A stretch of DNA of 64,000 bases, from positions 18,671 to 82,670 of the forward strand of contig CAYNZH010000006.1 of assembly GCA_964401685.1 (NCBI GenBank). Reading direction: 5' to 3'. This document shows positions 16,339 through 24,617 of this stretch, in pieces. Positions within the stretch are counted from its first letter, which is position 1; every line of letters starts with the position of its first letter. Made by a program: the position numbers and the translations under genes. The notes beneath the pieces were generated by a model, which saw only the letters and a program-made list of their open reading frames with translations, was not told the origin of the DNA and did not search any database. Source of the stretch: DASRQK01 sp964401685 (GTDB lineage Bacteria > Bacteroidota > Bacteroidia > Sphingobacteriales > Sphingobacteriaceae).

Positions 16339-16947
16339 CTATCTGGCCCTCCCCCTATCGTACTTAAGATACATGACTATTCCGTAAATTATATGTAGTA
16401 AACCAAAACCCGTAGCCCATAATATCAGACCTATTTCTACCGAAGGGAATGCGAAAGCTCCCAAACCTAAAATGATCTCCAAAACTCCCAAAATCCGGAC
16501 ATCACTGAAAGTAAACTGACCTCCCGTGACCAGCGCCAGTCCATAAAAGATCAGACTCGTAGGTATGATCAGATCGTAGTATCCACGCGTGATGCAGATC
16601 AGCAATATCAGACCACCGGTTATCAGCGGAAAGGCCATTGCATATAGCAAAGCGCGGCTGGCGGGATTCCATGCCGACTGATTTACCTTACGAGCTTTAA
16701 TCGACGTGAGTAGAATACACGCACCCACGGAGAGTAGGAGGACTAAAGCTCCCAAAGCAATGAGCCACAGCTCCTTTTGTGCCGGTTGTAATGCCCCTTC
16801 AAGCAAGGTATATCCGAGCCACGCCCCCAGAATGGCGAAAATCCCCATTAGCACACCTGACAACCCGCTCAAAGACAAGAATTTTGCGGATCTCTCCATA
16901 AGCTGGCGTATGGACTGAAGTTCATTATGTATTTGCTGACCGTTCAT
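16339..16947 (-). CDS. Six-helix integral membrane protein upstream of creD
   Basis: A 202-aa protein with a short amphipathic N-terminus (MNGQQIHNELQSIRQLMERSAKF) followed by about six hydrophobic helices and a basic tail (KYDRGRAR). No catalytic motif is visible. The ATG at 16947 is preferred to a TTG eleven codons upstream, because homologous starts in such proteins lie just before the NELQSIRQLMERS segment. Its stop abuts the ATG of the winged-helix gene. The order membrane protein - winged-helix - CreD suggests a shared envelope function. I do not recognise a named family. Confidence 0.7.
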   Translation of the reverse strand: MNGQQIHNELQSIRQLMERSAKFLSLSGLSGVLMGIFAILGAWLGYTLLEGALQPAQKELWLIALGALVLLLSVGACILLTSIKARKVNQSAWNPASRALLYAMAFPLITGGLILLICITRGYYDLIIPTSLIFYGLALVTGGQFTFSDVRILGVLEIILGLGAFAFPSVEIGLILWATGFGLLHIIYGIVMYLKYDRGRAR

Positions 16948-17018
16948 CTTACCTAATATTAAAAGTGCTTTGAAATACAAAGTAAAGCATAAACTTGTTT
17001 AGTTGCAAATTCTTTTTT

Positions 17019-17058
17019 CAAAAAAAAAGACCACCTCCGGGGAAGTAGCCTTTTTTCC
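17019..17058 (-). terminator. Rho-independent terminator of the small lipoprotein gene
   Basis: On the minus strand GGCTACTTCC and GGAGGTGGTC pair (with G-U pairs) around a short loop, followed by a run of nine T. It begins about 20 bp after the lipoprotein stop. The mirror A/T tracts could allow function in both directions. Confidence 0.7.
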
Positions 17059-17077
17059 ATAGGTAGATGGGTGCTAT

Positions 17078-17509
17078 TTAATTCAAGCTTCGTCTGAAGG
17101 TGTATTTCAACTCAGTTTGCCCAGTAGCGCCAAGGGTCGCGGACATTGTGTTACCTTGCACTGTGAAGGGAACCTGAAGATCTTGCTCGCCCTCAATGTC
17201 CAAAATCAGGTTTGAACCACTCACTCTGTACGTACCGGTCTTGGTATCACTGATCTCAATCGGCGTTTCAATAGCAACTTCTATGCGAAAGGAGCCGTCA
17301 CTGTTGAGTACTGTTTCTGCGAAATTGGGCTCATTCAAGCTGATGGTCAAATTCTGGACGGTGTCCGCACCATTTTCAGAAAATACCAAAAACTGTACTT
17401 CTTCACCTTGCCAGGTCCCAACCCATGGGTCTGGCTGTGGATCGGAGTCTTTGTCGCAAGATGTGAAAGCAAATAGTCCTACCGCGAGTAAAAGCATCAA
17501 ATTTTTCAT
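17078..17509 (-). CDS. Small secreted lipoprotein, lipocalin-like
   Basis: A 143-aa protein with a lipoprotein signal (MKNLMLLLAVGLFAFTSC, lipid Cys18) followed by an acidic linker DKDSDPQPDP. The rest is a beta-rich domain of about 110 residues beginning WVGTWQGEEVQF, with SDGSFRIEVAIE, GTYRVSGSNLILD and GNTMSATL. This alternating pattern is typical of small Bacteroidota lipocalin-like lipoproteins. No enzyme motif. It is a single gene with its own terminator. A perfect palindrome (17522-17540) lies 13 bp before the ATG. Function unknown. Confidence 0.75.
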   Translation of the reverse strand: MKNLMLLLAVGLFAFTSCDKDSDPQPDPWVGTWQGEEVQFLVFSENGADTVQNLTISLNEPNFAETVLNSDGSFRIEVAIETPIEISDTKTGTYRVSGSNLILDIEGEQDLQVPFTVQGNTMSATLGATGQTELKYTFRRSLN

Positions 17510-17521
17510 AACATTATTTTA

Positions 17522-17540
17522 GTTAAATTTTTAATTTAAC
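17522..17540. repeat. Perfect palindrome upstream of the lipoprotein gene
   Basis: GTTAAATTTTTAATTTAAC has exact 8-bp arms around TTT. Located 12-31 bp upstream of the ATG at 17509, it could be an operator or a small leader hairpin. The sequence is AT-rich, so a chance occurrence is possible. Confidence 0.5.
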
Positions 17541-17622
17541 CTTAGAATTGCAATAAAAAGGCCATTATTCGTAATGATCTAATAATCACATATTCATAAA
17601 TCTGAAAAATTTTCCGCGTCGG

Positions 17623-17670
17623 AAAAGTGTAGAACTGAAACCTCGCATTCTGTGGATAATCTACACTTTT
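17623..17670 (-). terminator. Stem-loop after the PNPOx-like gene
   Basis: AAAAGTGTAGA (17623-17633) and TCTACACTTTT (17660-17670) are exact 11-bp inverted repeats separated by 26 nt. They start 5 bp beyond the stop of the PNPOx-like gene and end in TTTT on the minus strand. It is a plausible terminator, though the loop is long. Confidence 0.45.
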
Positions 17671-17675
17671 TGGGT

Positions 17676-18194
17676 TTAAACCTCCAGGTCACCCTGCACG
17701 CCATCGTGATCTTGACTACCTGTGAGCATCGATTTTAATTGTTTAAAAACGGAAATTGCCGCGTGATTTTTTGTGTCCCAGTAATGGCCTTCCAACACCT
17801 CAACCCGGAGCAACACGATGCTGGGATCATCCGGCCCTTCGAACCAGATTTCCAGGGCTGGGCTCCAAAGATCCTGCACTTTTTGGCGATCTTCGATTTC
17901 TTCCGCGACTCCGTACAAATTTAGGAAAGCAGACCGCTTCCCGCTCTGCAGGAGCAGGTGGACGAACGGATTGCTTTCAATCTCCTCGTCCTTGTGTGTC
18001 TCCTCGGCCGTCATGAACCACAAAAACCCCCGGTCATCAACTTCCAGCACTGTCATCGGACGTATGGACAAAGGAACGCCCGAACGAATGTCGGTGCAAA
18101 AGAAACAGGTCTTTGCGTCGTCAACGATTTCCCGAATCTTATCCAGAGCCTCCTGCCCGTTTAAATTGACTTCATTTTTCTTGTTGTTTTCCAT
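17676..18194 (-). CDS. Pyridoxamine 5'-phosphate oxidase-family protein (general stress protein 26-like)
   Basis: A 172-aa split-barrel flavin-binding protein. After a polar N-terminus it shows KTCFFCTDIRSGVPLSIRPMTVLEVDDRGFLWFMTAEETHK (about 29-70), the arrangement typical of the GSP26 subgroup. SAFLNLYGVAEEIEDRQKVQDLW and YWDTKNHAAISVFKQL follow. Bona fide PdxH residues for pyridoxal phosphate are not evident, so this is probably a general-stress flavin or F420-type reductase or binding protein. It lies 62 bp after the fusion hydrolase gene on the same strand and probably has its own promoter. Confidence 0.85.
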   Translation of the reverse strand: MENNKKNEVNLNGQEALDKIREIVDDAKTCFFCTDIRSGVPLSIRPMTVLEVDDRGFLWFMTAEETHKDEEIESNPFVHLLLQSGKRSAFLNLYGVAEEIEDRQKVQDLWSPALEIWFEGPDDPSIVLLRVEVLEGHYWDTKNHAAISVFKQLKSMLTGSQDHDGVQGDLEV

Positions 18195-18256
18195 AATGCA
18201 TGTATTTTTTGCTTATGTATACAACAATGCAGGGTGAAAAGGGTTTGTCTTAAATC

Positions 18257-21200
18257 CTATTCTTCCTTTCCTGGTCTATAGCTGCGAATCGTATTTTGTA
18301 TAATATCTTCCAAGCTGAAAGACACGGTTTTCATCTGGTTTTCGGAGAACATTCTCAATTGATCTGCATAATAGGGCGAGTCTTCCTTAATGCTCTGTCC
18401 GTAGGATAAGACGGAATACGCTCGTGGAGTCGGACCGAATTCCACCGCAAATACCCAGCAGTCGCCGCCAGTCACCTGAACTTTTTGAGCGTCTTCCTTA
18501 TGTTTTCCGAACCATAGTACTCTGAAAGCCCCCATATCTCCGGATGCGCCGCCTATGGGATAGTCTTGCTCCCCTATCACTGCCCTATGCACCTCTCCCC
18601 AGGATAAATCCCAGCCGCCGTAACGCTTCTCACATTCTTGGATTGCCCACGTGAAGGCGTCGACTGCCAAATTTTTGCTTGCCAAACCGGAAGGTGTGGT
18701 CGTCGGAGCCTGCGGGGACCAGGGATGCACAAAAAGCGCTTCAGCCGGCGCCGAATATCCTGCAGACTCCGGAGTGGATTCGACTCTTTTTCCATCTGCA
18801 GCAAGATGCACATAGCGATCCCACCAGGTTTTAAACAGTACACTTCCACGACTATCTGCAGAGACCGTGTTGTCCCATTTTTCGACAAGATGAATTGCTT
18901 GGCGCATTTTTCCGTCAGGTTTTTCCCCACGGACAGCCTGAATCAAGTCACTTTTCACCCGGCTCGCTAAAAGCGCGGTCATGTCGTGTTTGCGCTCCAC
19001 CACTTCCTCTAGGGATAATTTATCCTCACCCCCTATAAGCTGTAAAGACAACTGGCTTCTCAATCTCAGTGCCGCTTTCGGGAAATTGTCCGGGAAGTCC
19101 TTTTCATCGAACACGTGATTTAGATTGGTAAAATGAAAGGGATCGTTTTCGTTGCGCACATAGCCTCCTTGAGGGTTTAATACCTGTGGAAGATTATCCC
19201 AGGGGATGAGATTGCTCCAAATCTGAGCGCGGCTGTCCACATGTATTGCGGCCGTATCCATACCTGATGGATGGGAGATATCTGGAATAGATCCATTCCA
19301 TACATACAAGATATTTCCGTCAGCGTCGGCATAGGTAAAATTGGAGGTAACTCTTGCTTGCATGCGCATCGCGTCCTTCCATTCTTCTAGATTTTCAGCA
19401 GCCATCATGCGAAGAAATTGCTCATTGGTCCTGTATTCGCCGTCATTTGCTGCTTTAATAATGTACAGGAAGTCATCTGTCTGGTGAATAACGGGGCCGA
19501 ATTCGGTAAATAATTTTGTTCGTAGGGCTTTTTCGACGGACTGCCCCTTTTTATAGCTTACCTCAATCACTTTCTCTTCTATAGGCAGGGATTTTCCGTC
19601 TAGAATGTAATGATTTGCGTTGCTTTTATCGCGTTTAAACGCGTAGATTTCTTCATTATCTGTATAATTATTGGTGGTAGACCAGCCCAGGTTATGGTTG
19701 AAGCCTCCGACTATACCCAAGGGCTCTCCTACACGGAAATCCCCGTAAAAATTCAGCTGCCCGGGAACGATCATTTGGGCCTCATAATACCCGGCGTTCC
19801 AGTTAAGGTGAGGATTTCTCATCAGAATCGCATGGCCAGATTTGGTCCGCGAAGGAGCCAGAGCCCAAACATTTGAACCGGTCTCCGGGTGTGTCTCTTC
19901 CAGGGGATAGAGCGCTGAAAGCAATTCGCCGCGCGTGTCCCGACTCTCTTTCAATGCGTCTAGAAATTTTCGGACAGATTCGTTTTTGAAAGTACCAATG
20001 CTTCTGGCATGCACGTCGATAGCGGTGAAATTGGGCTCGATCCATTTGGGAAATTCCTCCGGATGCTTTTCTATGTAGGTATTGATGCCTTTAGCAAAAC
20101 CGCTCAACAGATCTTGGGTTTGTGGATTCAAGCGGGAAAAAGTCTCCCTCGCCCGCTTATGACGCAGTTTTTCAGAGGCGTCTGCTTCCAGTTGATTGTT
20201 GAGTGCACGACCTTTGAGCTCGTTAAATTTGGCCCACTCGCCTCTGACCCGGACCAATCCGTTGACCACCCTAATCCCGTAGTCTTCAAGCTGAAGATAA
20301 CCCATGGCATAGCCCGCTGCCTCCATATTGTCAGCAAGAATATGGGGAACGCCAAACTCCGTTCGCCTTATCAACACCTGATCGGCCAAGGCCTGACTTT
20401 GTGATGCGTTCAAACGGAGTGCTTTCCCGTGCAAGCCTTCCTGTAATTGTCCGGCATCGATAGCGAGATTCCCATTTACCAACACATACTGCACGCCTGT
20501 CGCCAACTGCTCGCCATCCAGATAGTTGCTTTCGGCTTTAATTTTTTGCGGATCAAAAAGAACAATATCTGCGAAGTAACCTTCGGCAATGAGCCCCCTG
20601 TTTTTTACCTGCAGGGTTTGTGCGGTCAGATATGTGGCCTTGTGTATGGCTTCGGCCATAGTCATCACGTTTCGATTGTGGACATATTCCTCGATCACGC
20701 GCGCAAAAGAACCGAATGCTCTCGGGTGTCCGCCACCGCCATCGGAGCCGGTCATTACCCAGGGTTGTTTCATAAAGTTTTCAATATCCTCTTCTATCAT
20801 CATAAACGAATGCACTGCGGGAGAGGATGTCAAGCAAATCTTGATCACGGCTTCCTCAGCAGTAATGCCCCATGCATGGGCCAGGTCAGCCAGCGATTTG
20901 CCGTTGAGCTCCTCGTCATTGCTAGATAAAACCAGTTTTGACGGATCGGCCGTGCGGGCCTGAATGCTTTGGTGAATGCCTTTTAAAATAGAATCCCTGA
21001 GCTCCGGTTGTCGGAAACGGCGTCGCATGTGTGCGACACCCCCGTCTAGCGCCCACGCCGGCACAAGTGCCGAGCTCAGTCCTGTTCGTGACGCAACATA
21101 AGGATATTGATTGGCAGTTACTCTTAACCCTTTGAGATGGGCGTCTTCAACCATTTTTATCAACTCGGTGCTTTTTCCCCAAGCTTGAGGGCCGGCAACT

Positions 21201-21979
21201 TTGAGGTGAGAAAAATGCACATGTATATTTGCCTTTTCTGCAATTTCCAATACTTCGCGAGACGAATTCAGAACGCCAATGTTTTGTGAGCCTTCGTCGC
21301 GCTGGTGCGTATCATATATGCCACCATACTTGGCGGCGACTTTTGCGAGCTCGATGACTTCTTCGGTTTTGGCAAAATTCCCGGGATTATAGAAAAGTCC
21401 TGTCGACAAACCAAACGCGCCTTCCTCCATTGCTTGCTCAACCAGAGATTTCATCTCCTCAAGTTCAGCGGCAGAAGGTTGCACGTTTCCAGAACCTAAA
21501 ACCTTTCTGCGAATGGTGTTGTGCCCTACAAACAAGGCCGCGTTTGGACCGATACCCTTCGATTCCCACTGTGCGAGTGTTTCTCCGATGGGAATGCTGC
21601 CCCCTCCGTCGTTACCTTCGAAAACCGTAGTTACCCCTTGAGCCAACGCTCTGTGTACCGCACGGTTGTATGTGCTTTCACTACTTAGTTGAGGAGAATA
21701 ATGCGTATGTGGATCAATAAAGCCGGGTGCCAAATATAGTCCTTGCGCATCAATAGTGCGTTTAGCTTCCGCTTTTCCAGTGGCTTTCCCTACAAATACA
21801 ATGTGCTCCCCCCTGACTCCGACATCGGTCAATAGGGAATCGCCCCCTTTCCCGTCAAAAACGATGGCGTTGCGGATAAGTATATCATAAGATTGGGTCT
21901 GTCCGTGAGCAATCAGGGGGAAAGCAAAAATTCCTAAGAAATAAATAAGGGATCGTAACAGTGGGGTATATTTATTCAT
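18257..21979 (-). CDS. Fusion of D-aminoacylase-type amidohydrolase and penicillin-acylase-type Ntn hydrolase
   Basis: One uninterrupted 1240-aa reading frame holds two complete amide hydrolases behind a single signal peptide (1-26, ending IAHGQ). Residues about 30-523 are an amidohydrolase of the N-acyl-D-amino-acid deacylase type: metal motif DPHTH (His91, His93), THQRDEG (His225), HVHFSHLK (253-260) and GSDGGGGHPRAF (Asp413), with the normal C-terminus QYVLVNGNLAIDAG. Residues about 530-1240 are a penicillin/AHL-acylase: FGVPHILADNMEAAGYAMGY, then ETGSNVWALAPS with Gly701-Ser702 as expected self-cleavage point and nucleophile, and a long beta chain with the family's GDFRVGEPLGIVGGFNHNLGWS. 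The acylase half lacks its own signal. It overlaps the upstream gene by 8 bp. Substrates (N-acyl amino acids, acyl-homoserine lactones, beta-lactams) cannot be told apart from sequence. Confidence 0.88.
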   Translation of the reverse strand: MNKYTPLLRSLIYFLGIFAFPLIAHGQTQSYDILIRNAIVFDGKGGDSLLTDVGVRGEHIVFVGKATGKAEAKRTIDAQGLYLAPGFIDPHTHYSPQLSSESTYNRAVHRALAQGVTTVFEGNDGGGSIPIGETLAQWESKGIGPNAALFVGHNTIRRKVLGSGNVQPSAAELEEMKSLVEQAMEEGAFGLSTGLFYNPGNFAKTEEVIELAKVAAKYGGIYDTHQRDEGSQNIGVLNSSREVLEIAEKANIHVHFSHLKVAGPQAWGKSTELIKMVEDAHLKGLRVTANQYPYVASRTGLSSALVPAWALDGGVAHMRRRFRQPELRDSILKGIHQSIQARTADPSKLVLSSNDEELNGKSLADLAHAWGITAEEAVIKICLTSSPAVHSFMMIEEDIENFMKQPWVMTGSDGGGGHPRAFGSFARVIEEYVHNRNVMTMAEAIHKATYLTAQTLQVKNRGLIAEGYFADIVLFDPQKIKAESNYLDGEQLATGVQYVLVNGNLAIDAGQLQEGLHGKALRLNASQSQALADQVLIRRTEFGVPHILADNMEAAGYAMGYLQLEDYGIRVVNGLVRVRGEWAKFNELKGRALNNQLEADASEKLRHKRARETFSRLNPQTQDLLSGFAKGINTYIEKHPEEFPKWIEPNFTAIDVHARSIGTFKNESVRKFLDALKESRDTRGELLSALYPLEETHPETGSNVWALAPSRTKSGHAILMRNPHLNWNAGYYEAQMIVPGQLNFYGDFRVGEPLGIVGGFNHNLGWSTTNNYTDNEEIYAFKRDKSNANHYILDGKSLPIEEKVIEVSYKKGQSVEKALRTKLFTEFGPVIHQTDDFLYIIKAANDGEYRTNEQFLRMMAAENLEEWKDAMRMQARVTSNFTYADADGNILYVWNGSIPDISHPSGMDTAAIHVDSRAQIWSNLIPWDNLPQVLNPQGGYVRNENDPFHFTNLNHVFDEKDFPDNFPKAALRLRSQLSLQLIGGEDKLSLEEVVERKHDMTALLASRVKSDLIQAVRGEKPDGKMRQAIHLVEKWDNTVSADSRGSVLFKTWWDRYVHLAADGKRVESTPESAGYSAPAEALFVHPWSPQAPTTTPSGLASKNLAVDAFTWAIQECEKRYGGWDLSWGEVHRAVIGEQDYPIGGASGDMGAFRVLWFGKHKEDAQKVQVTGGDCWVFAVEFGPTPRAYSVLSYGQSIKEDSPYYADQLRMFSENQMKTVSFSLEDIIQNTIRSYRPGKEE

Positions 21980-22961
21980 AATTAGTGGTTTGCTTTAAAT
22001 AATTCATGATCACTTTGGCAAAAGCTTTTGCAAAAGCTTCACGATTGGCTTCTGAGTCCCGAACACCCCGATTATGCGCTTCAATTTGCCATCCAAACAC
22101 ATTCGGATAATCGCGTGACGTATAATACCGGGTATTGTATCCCCCGTTGAAGAATGACTCGCCGGACTTTGGATAAGGGTCCTCACGACTGGGTACCGTC
22201 CGAAACCCCTCGTCCTCCATCATCGTCCCAAAGGCTTCATCGCCGAGGATCAGGTCCTGGAATGCAAGTTGAGGATCGCGTGTGGTGAGGTTGTTCAGCG
22301 AGGATTTACGACTCATCGCGGGTAATTCCAGGCCGCTATGAACTTTAACGAGGTCACTGGCACTCAAAGAGTACCCTATTTCCAAGCGTTGATTGGCATG
22401 GCCGTGTCCATGTAGATCGATAAATATAGCCTGACCGTGCCTGGCAGCGGCGGTACTCACGGCAGTATCCAAGAACTGATGATAATCATGCCAAACGCCG
22501 ACCATATTCGCATTTCCGCAAGTCGCTTCATTGACTGCGCGATTTAAATCCACCTTGACCCTGGCGATATGACTCATGACCAGATAGGGCCGAACCTGGT
22601 AATTATCGACCAATTCCTTCTCGATTGCCTTCGCCAATTCCAAGGTGTTCATATCCCGGACTGTCGTGATATTGGGGCAGTCGCGATCAGGAATGCCATC
22701 AGGACGCAAGGTCCCACCGTGCGGTACGCTAATGATCAAAGGCATGGAACCGGCCACACATTCTGTCCATTTATTTTCACCAAAAAAAACGTTTCCATCT
22801 TCCCAGTGCTCGGCTACCGCATCGGTTTCAGGCGGCGTCACCCCCGGCGGCTCTGGATCGGGCTGTCCAGAATCTGCGGGATCCTGGGTGCAGGCAATAA
22901 AAAAAAGGCAGCTAATACTTAATAAAACGCAAAAAAAACTTCGGAATTTCGATGGGTACAT
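21972..22961 (-). CDS. N-formylglutamate-amidohydrolase-like lipoprotein
   Basis: A 329-aa lipoprotein (signal MYPSKFRSFFCVLLS...FFIAC, then a Pro/Asp-rich linker) with the motifs of the N-formylglutamate deformylase family, a zinc carboxypeptidase-like fold. ISVPHGG, VKVDLNRAVNEA and FIDLHGHGH supply the presumed zinc and catalytic residues. The true enzyme is cytosolic in histidine degradation. This exported, lipidated member probably cleaves another N-acyl compound or a peptide. The start is ATG 22961 (a TTG 19 codons upstream lies within the preceding gene). It begins 5 bp after the START-like gene and overlaps the fusion acylase by 8 bp, so a joint function in amide cleavage is likely. 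Confidence 0.82.
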   Translation of the reverse strand: MYPSKFRSFFCVLLSISCLFFIACTQDPADSGQPDPEPPGVTPPETDAVAEHWEDGNVFFGENKWTECVAGSMPLIISVPHGGTLRPDGIPDRDCPNITTVRDMNTLELAKAIEKELVDNYQVRPYLVMSHIARVKVDLNRAVNEATCGNANMVGVWHDYHQFLDTAVSTAAARHGQAIFIDLHGHGHANQRLEIGYSLSASDLVKVHSGLELPAMSRKSSLNNLTTRDPQLAFQDLILGDEAFGTMMEDEGFRTVPSREDPYPKSGESFFNGGYNTRYYTSRDYPNVFGWQIEAHNRGVRDSEANREAFAKAFAKVIMNYLKQTTNYE

Positions 22962-22966
22962 TAGGG

Positions 22967-23350
22967 CTAATATTCGGTGTAAAAGTGTATGAGAGATGCT
23001 GCGTATTCTTGATTCCAACCTTCGACAATATCGTCGTAGGCGTCTGCGGGGATGTTGCTCTGGCGAACTTCCATCGAGGTCCCTTTGGGGTGTTCATGCA
23101 GTTTGATGGTCACAATGGAAGCCTCGTCCTGCTCTCCGAAATACCACTCTTGGGTGAGCATCTTATTCTCTAAAAAAGCGAGGTTTTTGCCAACTATTGC
23201 ACCGTCCCATAGTGAAAACTCAGCTCCCTCCTCGGGAATCATCACTGCGGGTGCACCCGTCCATAATTGGATGGTAATCTCAGTAGTGAGTGCCAGGTAG
23301 ACAATCTCCGGTCTTGCTGGAATTATGTAATACGCTTTAAAATCTTTCAT
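22967..23350 (-). CDS. SRPBCC (AHSA1/START-like) domain protein
   Basis: A 127-aa single-domain protein with the helix-grip (START-like/AHSA1) pattern: MKDFKAYYIIPARPEIVYLALTT at the start, GKNLAFLENKMLTQEWYFGEQ in the middle, and the C-terminal helix IVEGWNQEYAASLIHFYTEY. It is cytosolic and probably binds a small hydrophobic ligand or acts as a co-chaperone. The start is ATG 23350; the longer frame begins with a TTG inside the neighbouring gene. It sits 11 bp after the heme-copper-like gene and 5 bp before the formylglutamate-hydrolase-like gene, inside the same minus-strand run. Confidence 0.82.
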   Translation of the reverse strand: MKDFKAYYIIPARPEIVYLALTTEITIQLWTGAPAVMIPEEGAEFSLWDGAIVGKNLAFLENKMLTQEWYFGEQDEASIVTIKLHEHPKGTSMEVRQSNIPADAYDDIVEGWNQEYAASLIHFYTEY

Positions 23351-23361
23351 CAAGAACAAAC

Positions 23362-24588
23362 TTAAACATTTAATTTTGCTTTTGAATTTATCAAACCGAG
23401 GATTAGGCCGCTCAGACCCAAACAAATAACACCCGCCGCATACGCCAGCAGAAACGGAGCACTGGAAAAGAAAACACCTATGACTCCTGACAAGCCTTGC
23501 AGCATGAGAATAAATTCCGTTAATATTATGCCAATCACCAACATAGCAGTTGAAATCCGAATGACTTTGTTCTCTCGAAACACGCGAATAGTAAACAAAT
23601 AGTACAGTAAAAAAAGACTAATAATCACCAAAAGGACCAAATGTAAATATGCTATGACAATGGGTCTATATCCGTATGCAAAACGACTTAACTCTGGTAT
23701 GACTGAAAAAACCTGCAACAGGAATTTCAACGTAATAGCCGATCCCACAATAAACAACAAAACCCGTGAAAGCTGTGTGATTTCCTGTCTCAGCAGGGGC
23801 AACAGGGGCTTCCACAGGTGCCTTAACCATAGCACCCAAACCAATAACTGCGAGCCTGCCGCAGCAACAACCAGGAAATAGAGCCAGGAAGGCATGTCGA
23901 ACCACAGAACCGATAAAAAATATCCCGGGAAGCAGGAAGCAAAAAATACCCAAAAAAATAGTTTCTGTCTCCGTATGACGAGCCTGTGCTTCTTTAAAAA
24001 CTCCTGAAAAAGCCCCATGCAGGCGAAGAAAAACCAACCGTTGTATTGGAAATGCAGATAAAAGTAGGAAGCCATCAGCTGCTTTCTGCTGTCTATATTG
24101 TTGGTTGCCATCAAATAGGACATGTAAAACGTACCCAGAGACGAAATGACGAGAAACAGCAGTGAGGCGCGTAACCAGGGATGACTATTGGTTCCCTGCC
24201 AATGCATGGCTGCAAAAATGTAGGAAACCAGAATACTCAGGGTGGTCAAAGTGATGGAAAAAATGCCATAGCCCTGCATGCTAAACGCGATCAGCATCCC
24301 GTATGAAAGCAATAAATTGGCCAGAAGTAAGACCTGTTGGCGATATGGTAGCGTCTGATTAACCTGCCTGTTCAAAAGAATTGCCCCCACAGCAAACATG
24401 AGCGTATGAGTGACCCATCCAGAAAAGGCAAAATGCCAGTGGGCATTTAAGACGTACTGTTGATTGACCCAGGAGATGGGAAGTATAATCTTCAGTCTCA
24501 TTAACAGACCCAATAGACCAACCATTAGAAAATTGATGACAGCGATCGCCGCCCAGTTTCTAACACTCATTTTCTCTAAAGTCTTCAT
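23362..24588 (-). CDS. Polytopic heme-copper-oxidase subunit I-like membrane protein
   Basis: A 408-aa protein with about 11-12 membrane helices. Histidines sit inside or at the edges of helices: LNAHWHFAFSGWVTH (His50, His52, His61), YFYLHFQYNGW (His179) and VIAYLHLVLL (His316). This spacing resembles heme ligation in the heme-copper oxidase / nitric-oxide reductase superfamily, but the full CuB triad and proton-channel residues are not evident. A heme-binding protein of this superfamily, or an NnrS-like protein, are the main options. The start is ATG 24588 (TTG two codons earlier rejected). It lies 29 bp after a Crp/Fnr regulator and back to back with the nos operon, so a role in N-oxide respiration is plausible. 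Confidence 0.65.
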   Translation of the reverse strand: MKTLEKMSVRNWAAIAVINFLMVGLLGLLMRLKIILPISWVNQQYVLNAHWHFAFSGWVTHTLMFAVGAILLNRQVNQTLPYRQQVLLLANLLLSYGMLIAFSMQGYGIFSITLTTLSILVSYIFAAMHWQGTNSHPWLRASLLFLVISSLGTFYMSYLMATNNIDSRKQLMASYFYLHFQYNGWFFFACMGLFQEFLKKHRLVIRRQKLFFWVFFASCFPGYFLSVLWFDMPSWLYFLVVAAAGSQLLVWVLWLRHLWKPLLPLLRQEITQLSRVLLFIVGSAITLKFLLQVFSVIPELSRFAYGYRPIVIAYLHLVLLVIISLFLLYYLFTIRVFRENKVIRISTAMLVIGIILTEFILMLQGLSGVIGVFFSSAPFLLAYAAGVICLGLSGLILGLINSKAKLNV

Positions 24589-24617
24589 GCGCAAGTTACT
24601 TTATACTGGGATCCAAT

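Noticed and set aside
17676..18194. Pyridoxamine-phosphate oxidase PdxH
   Set aside because: The sequence follows the general stress protein 26 pattern and lacks evident PdxH substrate residues.
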